DNA from: Abelmoschus esculentus
Taxonomy: Eukaryota; Streptophyta; Magnoliopsida; Malvales; Malvaceae
Length of the DNA: 64,000 bases
Direction of reading: 5' to 3'
Assembly: GCA_035048815.1 (NCBI GenBank)
Contig: JAUCBN010000006.1
Coordinates: forward strand, 15,577,001 to 15,641,000
The translations under genes and the position numbers were made by a program. Of the stretch, positions 23,207 to 35,673 are shown one piece after another (position 1 is the stretch's first letter; each line of letters opens with the position of its first letter). The notes under the pieces are model-generated. The model was not told the origin of the DNA, did not search any database, and saw only the letters and a list, made by a program, of their open reading frames with translations.

Positions 23207-24180
23207 AACCAAATTGTTATAGTACCAGAGGACTAGGAGAAGACAACCTTCACCTGCCCTTATGAGACTTATGATTTTTGAAGAATGCCATTTGGGTTAT
23301 GTAATGTTCCAGCAACTTTTCAACATTGCATGTTGGCAATTTTTTCAGACATGATTGAAGAATTTTTGGAGGTATTTATGGAAGATTTTTCTGTGTCCGG
23401 AGAAACTTTTGAAAAATGCCTAGGAAACCTGGCCAAGGTACTAAAACGCTGTGAAGAAGCCGACCTTGTAATCAATTGAGAGAAATACAATTTCATGATG
23501 ACTAAAGGTACGGTTTTGGGGCACAAAATTTCAAGCAAAGGAATTGAAATTGACAAAGTAAAAATAGAGTTGATAGAGAAGCTACCACCTCCCACTACTG
23601 TGAAGGAAATTAGAAGCTTTCTTGGACATGCTGGATTCTATAGGAGGTTCATCAAAGACTTCTCGAAAATCTCTAAGCCACTCTGCAATTTGCTACAACA
23701 AAATCAACCCTTTATCTTTGATGAAAAATACCACAACGCTTTTAATGAACTAAAGAAGAAGCTTACCTCAACTCCAATAGTAATACCACCCGATTGGACT
23801 AAGCCATTCGAGTTGATGCGCGAAGCAAGTGACTACGCATTTGGCGCAGCACTAGGTCAAAGGCGAGGTAAACTCTTCCATGTTATTTACTATGCAAGTA
23901 GAACTCTTAATGATGCTCAAATTAACTATACCACTATTGAGAAAGAGTTACTTGATGTAGTATTTGCCTTCGATAAGTTTAGGGCGTATCTTATAGGAAC
24001 TAGGGTGATAGTATACACTGACCATTATGCCATGAAATACCTAGTGACTAAGAAAGATGCTAACCGAGACTTATTAGGTGGATACTTTTGCTTCAAGAAT
24101 TTGATATTGAAGTAAAGGATAACAAAGGCATTGAAAATCAAGTTGTAGATCACCTATCTAGGCTAGAAAATCCTGATAAT
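23207..24180 (+). pseudogene. pol: G reverse transcriptase C-terminal part and RNase H
   Basis: RT resumes with NQIVIVPED, RMPFGLCNVPATFQHCM near 23290 and the catalytic block VFMEDFSVSG near 23385, where Athila RTs normally have MDDFSV: the first catalytic Asp is Glu here (GAA). VLGHKISSKGIEIDK and SFLGHAGFYRRFIKDF follow near 23510-23660. RNase H has MREASDYAFGAALGQ near 23815 (Asp expected where Glu lies in EAS), YASRTL, TIEKELL and VYTDHYAMKYL near 24015. Stops at 23234, 23275 and 23477 and a frameshift near 24080. Confidence 0.9.
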
Positions 24181-25593
24181 TTAGAACATTTTGAGATCAA
24201 GAAAAATTTCCCTGATGAGAAAATTTTATATGCTACATCATTACCTTGGTATGCCGACATTGTTAATTTTCTTATTAGTGGTATTTTGCCTCTTGATTTA
24301 TCTAGCCAGGATCGCAAGAAGTTCAAACATGATGCAAAATTTTTCTATTGGGATGAGCCATATTTGTTTAAGCAATGTGTTGATCAATTGCTTCGAAGAT
24401 GTGTACCGAAAGAAGAACAAAAAGATATCCTATTCCACTGCCATGCAACATCGTGTGGTGGGAACTTTGGTTGATCAAGGACTGCTGCAGAGGTCCTTCA
24501 ATCTGGATTCTACTGGCCCTAACTCTTCAAGGATGATCAAGAATTTTACAAGAGATGTGATAGATGTTAAAGAACCGGTAACATCTCGAGGAGGAATGAA
24601 ATATCATTGCAAAATATTCTGGAAATCGAGCTTTTCGATGTTTGGGGAATTGATTTTATGGGACCATTTTCATCCTCCTATGGTGATTTGTATATCTTGC
24701 TAGCAGTGGACTACGTGAGCAAATGGGTAGAAGCGGTGGCAAAACCTCACAATGATTCCAAGATAGTCCTGAAGTTCCTACACAAGAATATTTTCACAAG
24801 GTTTGGAGTCCCTAGTGCCATAATCAGTGATGAAAGAACCCACTTCAACAACAAGCTCATTGTTATGGCATTACAACACTATGAAGTCAGACACAAAATA
24901 GCTACATCATATCACTCACAGACAAATGACCAAGCTGAAATTTCCAATAGAGAAATCAAGCAAATCCTAGAGAAGACAGTCAACACAAAGAGAAAAGACT
25001 GGTCTCTAAAGCTGGATGAAGCTTTATGAGCATATAGGACAGCTTATAAGACTCCTTTAGGGATGTCCCCATTCAAGCTGGTTTATGGGAAAGCATGTCA
25101 TTTGTCTGTGGAGCTTGAACACAAAGCTTATTGGGCCATCAAAAAGCTCAATATAGATTTTAGGGCAGATGGAGAGAACAAGCTTTTGGAGGTAAATGAA
25201 ATGGATGAATTTTGATCCCATGCCTATGAGAATGCTAGTATTTACAAAGAAAAGACAAAGAGGTGGTATGATAAACATCTCTTACCACGACATTTCTCTG
25301 AGGGCCAACAAGTGTTACTCTACAACTCAAGACTCAAATTTTTTCCTAGAAAGTTGATGTCTCACTGGTCAAGACCATTCTTGATACATAGGTTTTATCC
25401 TTATGGAGTTGTGGAGATCAAAACACTTGATAGAGATCGAACATTCAAGGTCAATGGTCAAAGACTGAAGATCTATAATGGAGCTCCCATTGTGCGTGAC
25501 AAGGACGACCACAATCTGCAAATGCTTGAGCATTTTTATCCCTCTCTTTTATTTTGCTTTAGCATTGAAATTTTAGTTCGAATAAAAAAGTAG
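24181..25593 (+). pseudogene. pol: G integrase
   Basis: N-terminal zinc-binding block broken by a stop (HCHATSCGGNFG then TGA at 24472) and frameshifted. Core: first Asp in GIDFMGPFSSSYGDLYIL near 24655, second in IISDERTHFNN near 24830, Glu in QAEISNREIKQ near 24945, so the DDE triad is readable. C-terminal domain with WYDKHLLPRHF, GQQVLLYNSRLK near 25310 and FKVNGQRLKIYNGAP near 25450. No chromodomain, as expected for Athila. Stops at 25027 and 25213. Confidence 0.9.
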
Positions 25594-26242
25594 AAGTTTT
25601 TTATTTAGTTTTTTTTAAGATTCTTTTATTTCATTTTTTCTCTATTCAACTTTTAATTTTTGAAGGTACAAGCTCAGACCACTGTGTGTCATTTCAATAG
25701 TCTTCATAAGACCAGAGGCGTGACATACCAAGGCAGGACAATGCGCAGTGCACAGTCTGTGCAAGGGAGGCCTAGGAGCTAGGAAGGACTGTACGGATAC
25801 CAATCTTGGAGGGAAAAGTTTTGGATTTATTTAATTTGGGCCACCAAGAGAGGAAGTTGAGGAGCCCATAAAGGTGAAATCGGTTGGTTTTTAAAGGGAA
25901 AAGAGAGAGTTTGGTTCAAATTCAACCCTTCTTTAACCCATATTTACTTTTTCATTTATTAAAAAACTCTTTCTCTCTCTAACTTACCATCCATTTAACC
26001 CCCCATCACACCTTTTTACTTTCCCAAGAACTCTAGCCGTCCAACCCTTACACAACCACAATTAATTTTTCTCTTTCCTCTCCCCTTCCCAAGAAAGTAA
26101 CCGTACATCGTCCATTAAGCCAACTCAACCATCTCTCTATCACCAATACTCCATCTTCTTCTCCAAGATCACCAACCTCTTTTTTTCAAAACTCTTCCTT
26201 CAAGAAAACCAAAAGCATATAACCCAAAATTTCTCTATCACA
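25594..26242 (+). other. G spacer between integrase and accessory gene
   Basis: No gene seen. T-rich followed by C/T-rich leader (ctctcccttcccaag-like) before the ATG at 26243. Confidence 0.55.
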
Positions 26243-27422
26243 ATGGTTCGCTGTAAAAATACGGAGGAGTCTTTAAGGGCTGCTGCTCAAGCTCGGACGA
26301 TTAAGATCCAAAAATTCAAAGATGATTCCGCGAAGGATCGTTTCCAAAAGCTTAATGCAAGAAAGATTCACCAAGAAAATGGTTCCTAGACAACACAATA
26401 ACCTTCCAGAAGTTGCCGGAGCAAGTTGCCCTCACCATAAAACACCACAAGTGGGAAGACTTTGCTCGAAACTTCACAGCAAAGAAGGATGCCAAACCAC
26501 TCAACATCTCATTGGTCAAGGAGTTCTACAACCACCAAACCAGACCAGGGCAACCAACAGTATATGTATGAGGAGATGCCATGCCATTCACTACCCAAGA
26601 CATAAACCAGTTCTATGGACTGGATGAAGACGACCAACACTCCATCTTTTTCGTATCTATGTTGGGGCAAGAGCAGGACTTTTTACTTCAAGAACTTTGC
26701 ATCGAAGGAACCATATGGGACGAGGCAAACACCACTGTGGACCGAACTTATCTGAAGCCGAAAGGGAAAATCTGGATGTATTTCATCAAGAAAAACCTGA
26801 TGCCAACAACTCACACAACCACGGTCAACTTGGGCCGACTACAACTGTTGCACTCAATGTTAAGGAACAGAAAGATTAATGTGGGGAAGATCATTCTCGA
26901 AGAAGCTTATGCTGCACTCAATAGGAAACAAAACCCTCTTCTATTTCCTTACCTCATTACATCCCTCTGTAGAAAACAGTGAGTGTTCAAAAATGATGAG
27001 GACTTCAAGTTAAAGGGATGTCAAAGAATAACTTTGAAAAAGATTCTTGAGTTGATGGGATTAGAGTGTTCAAGGAATGCAACTGCAGCTGGAAGACCTT
27101 CACAGCAAATTCATGTCATACATGAGTTATGTCCAAAAAAGGGACTTGATCCTCCAGTTGAATCTCCAAGGTTTGCTACCAGATGGTGGCTACACTTTTC
27201 CCAACTTCTCAACCCACATCTTCAGCCCAATTCAGCCTGAGCAAGTCCCAAAGGAACAGACCCCGCCACAGCAACAACATGCTAGACTACTCCGCCAAGG
27301 CATGCACATGACACTACCCACCAATAACATGAGTCAATAACAACTGTACCAACATCTGAAACATCCCCCACTGCTTCTGCTATAGCATCACACAAGGTCC
27401 TTGTCGGTCCATCAGAACCACC
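26243..27422 (+). pseudogene. G accessory gene (putative plant transposon protein domain), first part
   Basis: Start MVRCKNTEESLRAAAQ at 26243. After frameshifts near 26340-26400 the domain is readable: WEDFARNFTAKKDAKP, LVKEFYNHQ, PTVYV then MPFTTQDINQFYGLDEDD near 26600, LKPKGKIWMYFIKKNLMP near 26755, MLRNRKINVGKIILEEAYA near 26860 and LFPYLITSLCRKQ near 26940. Known: this pattern matches the 'putative plant transposon protein' family found in plant Athila elements, of unknown function. The 3' part is Pro/Gln-rich. The gene was split first by H at 27427 and also by F at 39373; pieces resume at 39150 and 47691. Confidence 0.7.
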
Positions 27423-27427
27423 ACAGG
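27423..27427. other. Target site duplication of H (left copy)
   Basis: ACAGG here and at 39145-39149, perfect. Confidence 0.92.
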
Positions 27428-27994
27428 TGTAACCCCCTTAGCCCGGCCTAGATAAAACCGACACTAATGGGTTGTACGGGGAATATCAAACCAAACCCGC
27501 GAAGGTCCGATTCGATAAACAACCCTAAAACCATTATATTTTTTTATTTTATCTTACCTAGATTCATAATCTTATTCCTACATGTCAAGGTCTCATAAAA
27601 GGCATTAACGGAAACAAACCAATCATAAACAAACATCCGATTAAACACTTAAGTAAATTAAGGACTAAAATGTAAAACTTTTAAATTCTATTAATAAAGT
27701 ATAAATTCTTTTCATCAAAGTTTAATTAAACACTCAATTGTCCTTCACGGTAAATTTCAAGTTAAACGGATCATTCTAACATCATCAATTGCTTGTTTCT
27801 CTAATTTAGGGACCAAAATATAAATCTTCCAAATTATAAGGACTTCATTCAAATTAAGTTAACCATCATGAAATTAAGTCAAATTTATGCACTCATGTAA
27901 AATTTCAGCTCAAATTAACATCTGTAAGTACCCTAATCGAACAAAGGAAGATATCCGGGACTAAAGTATAATTTCTAACAACTATCAAATCCTG

Positions 27995-28205
27995 GTGGTC
28001 AAAGGTTTGGAAACCTTCCAGAAGGTTTCAAAAATTTTTATAAAAGGTTCCCAAACTTCCTTGAAAGTTTCCAAACTTTTCGCGTCCAGTAGCTTTCCAG
28101 ACTTGAAATTGCCTGCAACGTTTCGAAATCTTCTTGAAGGTTTCGAAACTACTTGTCAAAGGTTTCGGAACCTTCACCAAGGTTTCGAAAATTTGGGTCT
28201 AGAAC
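27995..28205 (-). repeat. H 3' LTR palindromic GGTTTCGAAACC-type cluster
   Basis: About nine copies of a motif around GTTTCGAAAC (10-bp palindrome; variants GGTTTGGAAACC, GGTTTCGGAACC) spaced about 20-25 bp. The same cluster is in the other LTR at 36247-36450, there with more exact palindromes. Confidence 0.8.
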
Positions 28206-28929
28206 CCAAAAGTTCCATCACACTAAGTGAACTCTAACAACTCAATACTCAACTATTAATCACTTCCAACTATACGCATAATTCCTAAGCATAATTAACA
28301 ACTTATAACACGTGATTAACAACGTCACGGACATCAATCAAATTATAGGCATGCTCCCTAGAAGATGATTTAAAACATAACAATCATGCAAGTACATGCT
28401 TTTACAATCCAAACAATTCCATAGTCCATCAATTAACAAACAAGCAACATAGGTCTTATTTCAACACAACCAAAATCTAAGTACATACTAATCCAAAGTC
28501 CAAGTACACTCTATCACATAAGTTGGGTTACACATTGCCATGCCCCAATTTATTTGACAAAAACATACCAAAATTGTAGTAATCCTTCCCTCGGTTTCCT
28601 TGCCTCGAACGAAGTCCCAAGTACCTTTATTTTTCTATAAGGATGAAAGGAGAGCTTAAGCAAACATGCTTAGTGAGGTAACTCTACAAAAGGTCATCAA
28701 TGCATAAAACATAAATCATACTTAATGACATGTTTGCATCTTTTATGCTTAGTTGAAAAAGTAAAACCAAATAATGCTCATCAACATTGTCAAATCATTT
28801 CATGCGTCATGCACAAGAATACCATTTTAGTTTTGGCTTGCTAGTGATCACCTAATATGAACTCTTAGTTCACCGAATACACGGATCCTTTTTCTCATAA
28901 TTGGAGACTCTTGGTCTCAACATGCATCG

Positions 28930-29110
28930 ATCGGACACTTAGTCACCCTTGTATACATGTTACCCCACTACGTACGGTCGAACAAAAAGTCACCCTTGTT
29001 TACGTATGGGTCAACTATATGCACGGTCGGACACAAAGTCACCCTTGTTTACATATAGGCAAGCTCTACACGTACGGTTGGACACAAAGTCACCCTTGTT
29101 TACGTGTAGG
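28930..29110 (-). repeat. H 3' LTR 47-51 bp tandem repeat
   Basis: Four copies of CGGTCGGACACAAAGTCACC-type units; GTCACCCTT starts at 28942, 28989, 29038 and 29089. Matching copies in the 5' LTR start at 37206, 37254, 37303 and 37354. Confidence 0.85.
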
Positions 29111-30882
29111 CAACATCATTATTCTCTTTATTTTATAGTGCACTCAATCTTAATGACATGTCATTTGTATTCGAATCTAAAGTTAGTATCACTAAGTCAA
29201 TATCAAAATCAATCATGCATGTTAACTTGTTGCTCATAGTGCATTCATATATTTTTCATCATGTGAACCTTAAATCATGCTCAACGGCTTCATCATTATA
29301 GGGCAAATAACTTCATCATATTCCAATATATTTTCATGCTTCCATAAGCTATGAATGCCTTTATAAATCATGCAATTTCCAACAATTAACACATACATGC
29401 ATCATATCAAAACCATAGTTATACATCTCCAAAATCTCAATAAATCATCATCATCAAAGCTATTTCCGAGATTGTCGATACATAAGAAATTGCATCAAAA
29501 TCATTTAATCCACTTACTCTTGAACTATGGAAAGTTTTCACACTAATCCATAGTCCCCAAAACAGAACCGAACCAATGCAATTCACTTTTAATCCGAAAT
29601 CACTCACCAACAAGCGAAACGAGCTTTCGCTGATATCCTGACGATCACGCCAATACACCAGCACTCAAGCACCTTCTTGTACCTCTTCTACAACATTAAA
29701 AACAGAGCATTCTCACATCATAACATGCTCAAACCAGCAGCCATATCCGATCACCATAAAACTACCGAAAACTTAGCCGAAAAGACTGTAAACTAAGCCG
29801 AAAGTTATCCGAACAACATCAGCCCAAAACCTAATGAATCTAACATCTAATCCACTTCAATTATGAACCAAAACACATCCAAACCATCCTTATATCTCCA
29901 GCAACATTTAATCACCTAAAACAGCCCCTAAAACAACTGAAAAACACCTTAAAACAACACTGATTGTATTATTCCGGGATTAAATTAATGTGCTATCAAA
30001 TGAAGATTTAATTAATCATTTAATTAACATAAAACATAATTGAATTCATCTAATTTCAATATTTAATGAGATCCAAAAAGATTTCACAAAAACATTCACA
30101 AAATCACTAGATCCAACATTGAAAATATAGAATTTAGTTTTATTCAAAGATTAGCAAGCTAATACTTGGGAATTTCAATAAAGAACCTTAGAAAAGAGTT
30201 AAAAATCCAGAAAATTACCTTTAAGATCTATTCACCAAAAAGATGCAATTTCCACTTCTTGATTTCTTGCAATTTGGTGTTGATTTGATAAAATTGATGG
30301 TTAGGTTTTGTAAGGAATAGAAAGATGATTAAAATGAAGTAATCTTTGTGGAAAAAGATGCAAAAATCAACAAGGAATTGAAGAAAAGAGATGAAGGAAA
30401 ATGGAGAGAAAATGAGAGAAAAAGATGAAAGAAAAAAGCTAGTTTTGAGAGAAAATATTTATCATCTTTAATTAAAGTAATTAAAAAGCATTTTGGTGAA
30501 TAAATCATTATTAAAAATTAAAATGGGTTTAAGTCCCTCTAAGGATTCTAAGTTTAGCTTGCTTTTCAATTTAGTCACTAAAACTTCAAATTTTCGAAAA
30601 TCACAAAATCAACCCTCCAATTATCCAAAATTTACAAATTGGTCACTTATGCATAATTAAGCATAATAAAAAATCAATATAAAGTTCAAATTACATTCCT
30701 TTTAATTTTTGAAACATATTTTAATATTTTTAAACCCTATTACAAAAATTATTATTTTTCTTAAATAAAAATATTCTTATTTTATATTTCCCCGGAATAA
30801 TGAATCGGAGAACCCGATTCGACCCGAATCGAATTCTCCTAACTAAAGCCTAAACTAATAATCCCAAAATCGGGATGTTACA

Positions 30883-30895
30883 ACTCTCCCCCTCA
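30883..30895 (-). other. H polypurine tract
   Basis: Minus strand TGAGGGGGAGAGT directly next to the 3' LTR start TGTAACATCCC. Confidence 0.8.
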
Positions 30896-30905
30896 TAAGA
30901 AAATT

Positions 30906-32200
30906 TCATCCTCGAAATTTACCTAAAGTAAACAAGTGAGGAAATTGCTCCTCCATGCTTTTCCTTGTCTCCCAAGTTGCTTCTTCCACACCTCGGTGTT
31001 TCCAAAGCACTTTAACCAAATCAATGGTCTTCCCTTGAAGAACCTTTGTATCCATATCCACAATCCTCCCCGGTTCTTCCTCGTAACTCATATCCTCCCT
31101 CAACTCAATCTCCTCAATCAGAACAACATGAGAAAGATCCGATCTATATCTACGATGCATTGATACATGGAAAACATCATGCATCCTGCTCAACTCCTCT
31201 AGCAACCTCAATCTATAAGCAACAGGATCAACACGCTCCAACACCTCATATGGTCCAATAAAACGAGGGTTCAACTTACCCTTACGTCCAGACCACATCA
31301 CCTTCTTCCACGGATAAACCTTAAGAAACACTTTGTCTCCAACAGCATACTCTATCTCTCTACACTTTAAATCGGCATAAGACTTCTGCCTATCCGAAGC
31401 TTCCTTAAGTTTAGCATATATAAACTTAACTTTTTCATCTGTATCCTTCAACACTTGAGGCATTGAAACATACTTCTGTCCAACTTCCTTCCAACACAAA
31501 GGTGTACGACACCTACGCCCATATAACGCCTCAAACAGTGCCATCTGTATACTTGTCTGATAACTATTATTATAAGCAAACTCCACCAACGGCAATTGCT
31601 TCTCCCAAGAACCTTGAAACTCGATGACACAACACCTCAACATATCTTCCAAAGTCTGAATAACACGCTCAGGCTGACCATCCGTCTGTGGATGATAAGC
31701 TGTACTAAAACTAAGTCTCGTACCCAAAGTTATCTGCGAACTCCTCCAAAACTTAGATGTAAATCGTAGATCTCTATCCGATATGATCGACTTAGGCACA
31801 CCATGTAATCTTACCACCTCAGAAACATACAAATCTGCTAACTTATCCATGGAGTACTTCGTATGCACGGCAAGAAAATGTGCACACTTCGTAAATCTAT
31901 CAACAATCACCCATATAGAATCCTTTTTGGACGGTGTTAATGGAAACCCCGTCATAAAATCCATGGTGACTCTCTCCCATTTCCATTTCGGAACTTGAAC
32001 CGGCTGCAACAACCCTACAGGAAACTGGTTCTTAGCTTTCACCCGCTGGCACACCATACAACGAGATACAAACTCTGTCACATCTCTCTATAAACCAACC
32101 CAAAAGTATATATTTTTGAGATCTCTATACATCTTCACACTACCCGGATGCATAGCAAACGGACTAGTATGAGCTTCCAACAAGATAGCTGCCTCAACTT
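30906..32200 (-). pseudogene. pol: H integrase with C-terminal chromodomain
   Basis: HHCC end CMVCQRVKA near 32060; catalytic core with TMDFMTGFPL (first Asp) near 31960, IISDRDLRFTSKFW (second Asp) near 31770 and AYHPQTDGQPERVIQTLEDM (Glu) near 31680. GPYEVLERVDPVAYRL near 31230 is the GPF/Y module. The last ~55 residues (YEEEPGRIVDMDTKVLQGK .. VLWKHRGVEEATWE) form a chromodomain, which in chromoviruses is thought to guide insertion into marked chromatin. Stop TAG near 32086 and a frameshift near 32200 separate it from RNase H; the block from 32081 to 30906 is open. Confidence 0.92.
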
Positions 32201-33991
32201 CTGATCATCCAGCACCACAATCCGACCTCTAAAACACAACACCCCATCATCATCAAAATGATACTCGGTCGGTCTACCCTCAGCAATATCCTCCACAAAA
32301 GGTACCAAAACCTCATCCTCTAACTGTGTCACCTTGATCATCTCAACCAAAATAGGTTTTACTTGCAACTCCACTACCAAACCACCTTCCTTAGAAATAC
32401 TCAATCTAGCAAACATTGCTCTCAACTCAACCACCGCCTTACGGCTCAAAGAATCAGCCACTACATTGGCTTTCCCCAGATGATACTCAATAGATAAATC
32501 ATAGTCCTTAAGCAACTTCATCCATCTTTGTTGCCTAAGGTTCAAATCCTTTTGTGACATGAGATACTTCAAACTCTTATGATCCGTGTATATAGTACAC
32601 TTCTCTCCATACAAATAATGTCTCCAAATCTTCAAAGCAAAAACCACCGCCGCTAGCTCCAAATCATGAGTCAGATAATTCTTTTCATGCACCCTCAACT
32701 GTCTAGAAGCATAAGCTACAACTTTCCCCTCTTGCATCAAAACACACCCAAGACCTACGTATGATGCATCACTATAAACCAAAAAATCCTTACCGGACTC
32801 GGGTTGAACCGACACTGAAGCACTAGTCAACACTTCCTTTAACTTCTCAAAACTCTTTTGTTGACTTTCTTTCCAATCAAAAGGAACCTTCTTTTGTAAC
32901 AGCTTGGTCATAGGAGCAGCAATGCTCGAAAAACCCTCAACGAACCTAGGATAATACCCATCCAAGACTAGGAAACTCTGAACCTCTGACACCGATCTCG
33001 GTTGCTTCCAACCCATAACAACCTCTACCTTCTTTGGATCAACACTAATACCCTTTTTCGACACCACATGACCAAGAAACACCACCTCCTTTAACCAAAA
33101 CTCACACTTACTTAGATTAGCATACAACTGGTTCTCTTTCAATACTTACAGCACTATCTGCAAATGCCGATCATGATCTTCCTCAGTACATGAATACACG
33201 AGGATATCATCTATGAACACTACCACAAACTGGTCCAAGTACTCATGAAAAACCCGGTTCATCATATCCATAAAAGCAGCATGGGCATTTGTCAATCCAA
33301 ACGGCATCACCAAAAACTCATAATGACCATACCTTGTCCGAAAAGTCATTTCCAACACATCCTCTTCTTTCACCTTCAATTGGTAGTACCCTGATCTCAA
33401 ATCAATCTTCGAGAACACACTTGCTCCTCAAAACTGATCAAACAAATCATCAATTCTTGCCAAAGGATACTTAATCTTCACGGTCAACTTATTCAGTTGC
33501 CGATAATCAATGCACATCCTCATCGTGCCATCTTTCTTCTTCACAAACAACACCGGTGCACCCTAAGGTGATACACTCGGTCGTATAAAACCACGGTCAA
33601 GCAACTCTTGCAACTGCATCTTTAACTCCTTCAACTCCTTAGGTTCTATGCGATTAGGAGCAATGGACACCGGATTAGTACCAATATAAGTCTTGATACT
33701 AAAATCCACATCACGATCGGGAGGTAATCCCGGTAACTCCTTAGGAAAAACTTCCGGAAAATCACATACCGTTCGAATGTCCTGCACTCGAACCTCTCCT
33801 ATCCCTGGGTTCATTACATATGCTAGATATGCCATACCATCATGTTGAATAAACTTTTCCGCTTGTAAGGCCGAAACCACATTGGATAAGAATCCGGTAT
33901 ACTCACTTTTTACCACAACCTCGCCACCATCTAACAACCTCAAAGTAACCCGCTTCTTTTCAAAATCCACCACAGCTCTATGCTCCGTCAA
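32201..33991 (-). pseudogene. pol: H reverse transcriptase and RNase H
   Basis: RT: LKELKMQLQELLDRGFIRPS near 33590, VLFVKKKDGTMRMCIDYRQL near 33530, KIDLRSGYYQLKV near 33400, MPFGLTNAHAAFMDMMN near 33290 and the catalytic block VVFIDDILVYS near 33210 with both Asp intact. RNase H: LVYSDASYVGLGCVL near 32775 and YTDHKSLKYLMSQ near 32580, then VVADSLSRK near 32460. In-frame stops after RPSVSP (33563-33565), before GASVFSK (near 33428) and after HLQIVL (33146) break it; the frame is otherwise mostly kept. Confidence 0.93.
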
Positions 33992-35374
33992 CCAATCAAC
34001 ACCAAAATAAGGTAAAAACCATGAAACGATAACTCCATCAAATCAACCTCAAAGACATGCCCTTGCACCTCCAACGGACACCTCTTAAACAACTTCCTTA
34101 CGGTCACCGTCTCTCCCAAAGAGCTAGTAAACACAACCCCAACATCTAAAACCTCGACAGGGATATCCAAAAAATATGCATGCTCACTCAAAACATAAGA
34201 ATGTGTAGATCCCGAATCTATCAAGGAAAACAATGGTACATCTTGCAAAGAAAAAGTACCTACAACCACATCCGTGGCATTACGGGCCCCACGCTGAGCA
34301 TAGACTCTATGCCTATCACCCTGCCTCTGGAAAGGACCTCGACCACGTCCACGTCCTCTACCAGGCACCACAGCATCCTCAGTACGATCACCCATCTCAC
34401 CAGCAAACCTTGGGAAATCATGCCTCATGTGATCCCTCGATCCACATCTCATGCATGCACCAATGGCCCACCAATATTTGCCCAGGTGACGCCTAAAGCA
34501 TAAGTTACAAATTGGGGTCTCACCACCACCCCTACCAAACTGCTGAGCACGACCGCCGCGTCCAAAATCACCTCGATCCACATTGGAAGACTTCCTGGCC
34601 TCCCTCAAGGACTCCTCAACATCCTTATCCCTATTAACAAGTACATCGAACTTAGTGTACTCCGCAGCCAAAAAATATGTCTTAATCTCAGGATCCAACC
34701 CATATTGGAACCTATCACACCTCTTACGATCAGTAGGGATCAACTCAGGAGCATAGTGGCTCATCCTAATAAACTGTATCTCGTACTCAGCCACAATCAT
34801 AATGCCTTGTACCAAGGACATAAACTCCCTTTTTCCGCACATCCTCGTATTGCGGACCCAAAAACTTCCGTACAAAGGTGGTCCTGAAGTACTCCCATGT
34901 CAAGTTAGCAACAGCTACACCCGCTTTTGTGGTAGTCCACCACCTATAAGCATCTCCCTGAAGCAGAGAGACCACGCAACCCAATCTCCAGGCATCCTGA
35001 CAGTCCATTTGGTCTAAAATCCTCTCAGTGCTAGCCAACCACTCCTCAGCTGAACTCGGGTCAGACCCACGAAACTCTACACCACCCAAGCTACACAGTC
35101 GCTCTGGCGGTAGCCCTTGGGTAACCACAATAGCCGGTGCGGGAGTCGGGACATGCACTCCAGCCATAGCAGCCTAAAACACACCCGTCATAGCCTGTAT
35201 GAATGGGGTAAACTCTCTAAACTGGCCTCCTACAGGAACCGGAGGAACACCAACAGGCGGTACACCAGCTAGTGGAGGAGGTGAAAGCGGTTCCTCCCTA
35301 ACAGTCGCCTCTCCCTCTACCTGACCATCGTTGATCAAGCTCGCACTAGCACGAGTCTCTCATCTTGGAGGCAT
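33992..35374 (-). pseudogene. gag: H gag and protease
   Basis: Start ATG at 35372-35374 (MPPR, then TGA at codon 5). Gag core: VEFRGSDPSSAEEWLASTER near 35070, AYRWWTTTKAG near 34935, YFRTTFVRKFLGPQ near 34880; frameshift near 34800-34870; then MSLVQGIMIVAEYEIQF and RCDRFQYGLDPEI. The nucleocapsid knuckle reads CMRCGSRDHMRHDF near 34440: the last Cys of CX2CX4HX4C is Phe. Protease active site LIDSGSTHSYVLS near 34200. Gag packages the RNA and the protease processes the polyprotein; this copy is non-functional. Confidence 0.9.
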
Positions 35375-35655
35375 TATCCAAATACTTCAAACATGCAATT
35401 TTAAAACATAATATTAAATATAATAAACTTATATTTGGGCAAGATCAAAGGGAAACCGAAGAGCATCTAAAAATATGTTGGCATTAGCAATGTGTAACTG
35501 ACCACCCCTTTTACCCATTATCACTCTAGGTACACTCACAATGTATAGGTATGCACACAACAAAAACATATCACTTTCAATCTTACACTTAACGTACTAA
35601 CCACAAAATATAGCAAACTAACACGTACTTTGACAAACCAACTACACACTTTACA
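35375..35655 (-). other. H leader between primer site and gag
   Basis: Untranslated leader, no gene seen. Confidence 0.5.
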
Positions 35656-35657
35656 AA

Positions 35658-35673
35658 CCTGGCTTTGATACCA
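35658..35673 (-). other. H primer binding site (initiator tRNA-Met)
   Basis: Minus strand TGGTATCAAAGCCAGG, the tRNA-iMet complement TGGTATCAGAGC with one G to A change, 5 bases after the LTR. Confidence 0.88.

Larger units (their letters stand above)
27428..30882 (-). repeat. H 3' LTR
   Basis: 3455 bp, matching 35679-39144. Contains a palindromic-repeat cluster (27995-28205) and four tandem copies of a 47-51 bp unit (28930-29110). Short frames inside it come from these repeats and are not genes. Confidence 0.92.

Noticed and set aside
26243..27422. Retroviral-type envelope gene downstream of integrase
   Set aside because: Position fits the 'env-like' slot of Athila, but no signal peptide, transmembrane segment or envelope motif is visible; sequence fits the plant transposon protein domain better.
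28911..29239. Repetitive peptide-like frames with TKSPLF repeats (also 37175-37504)
   Set aside because: Translation of the 47-51 bp LTR tandem repeat, not a gene.
30936..31261. Plus-strand frames opposite H pol (also 32xxx-34887)
   Set aside because: Shadows of the minus-strand gag-pol, which has clear RT/integrase motifs.
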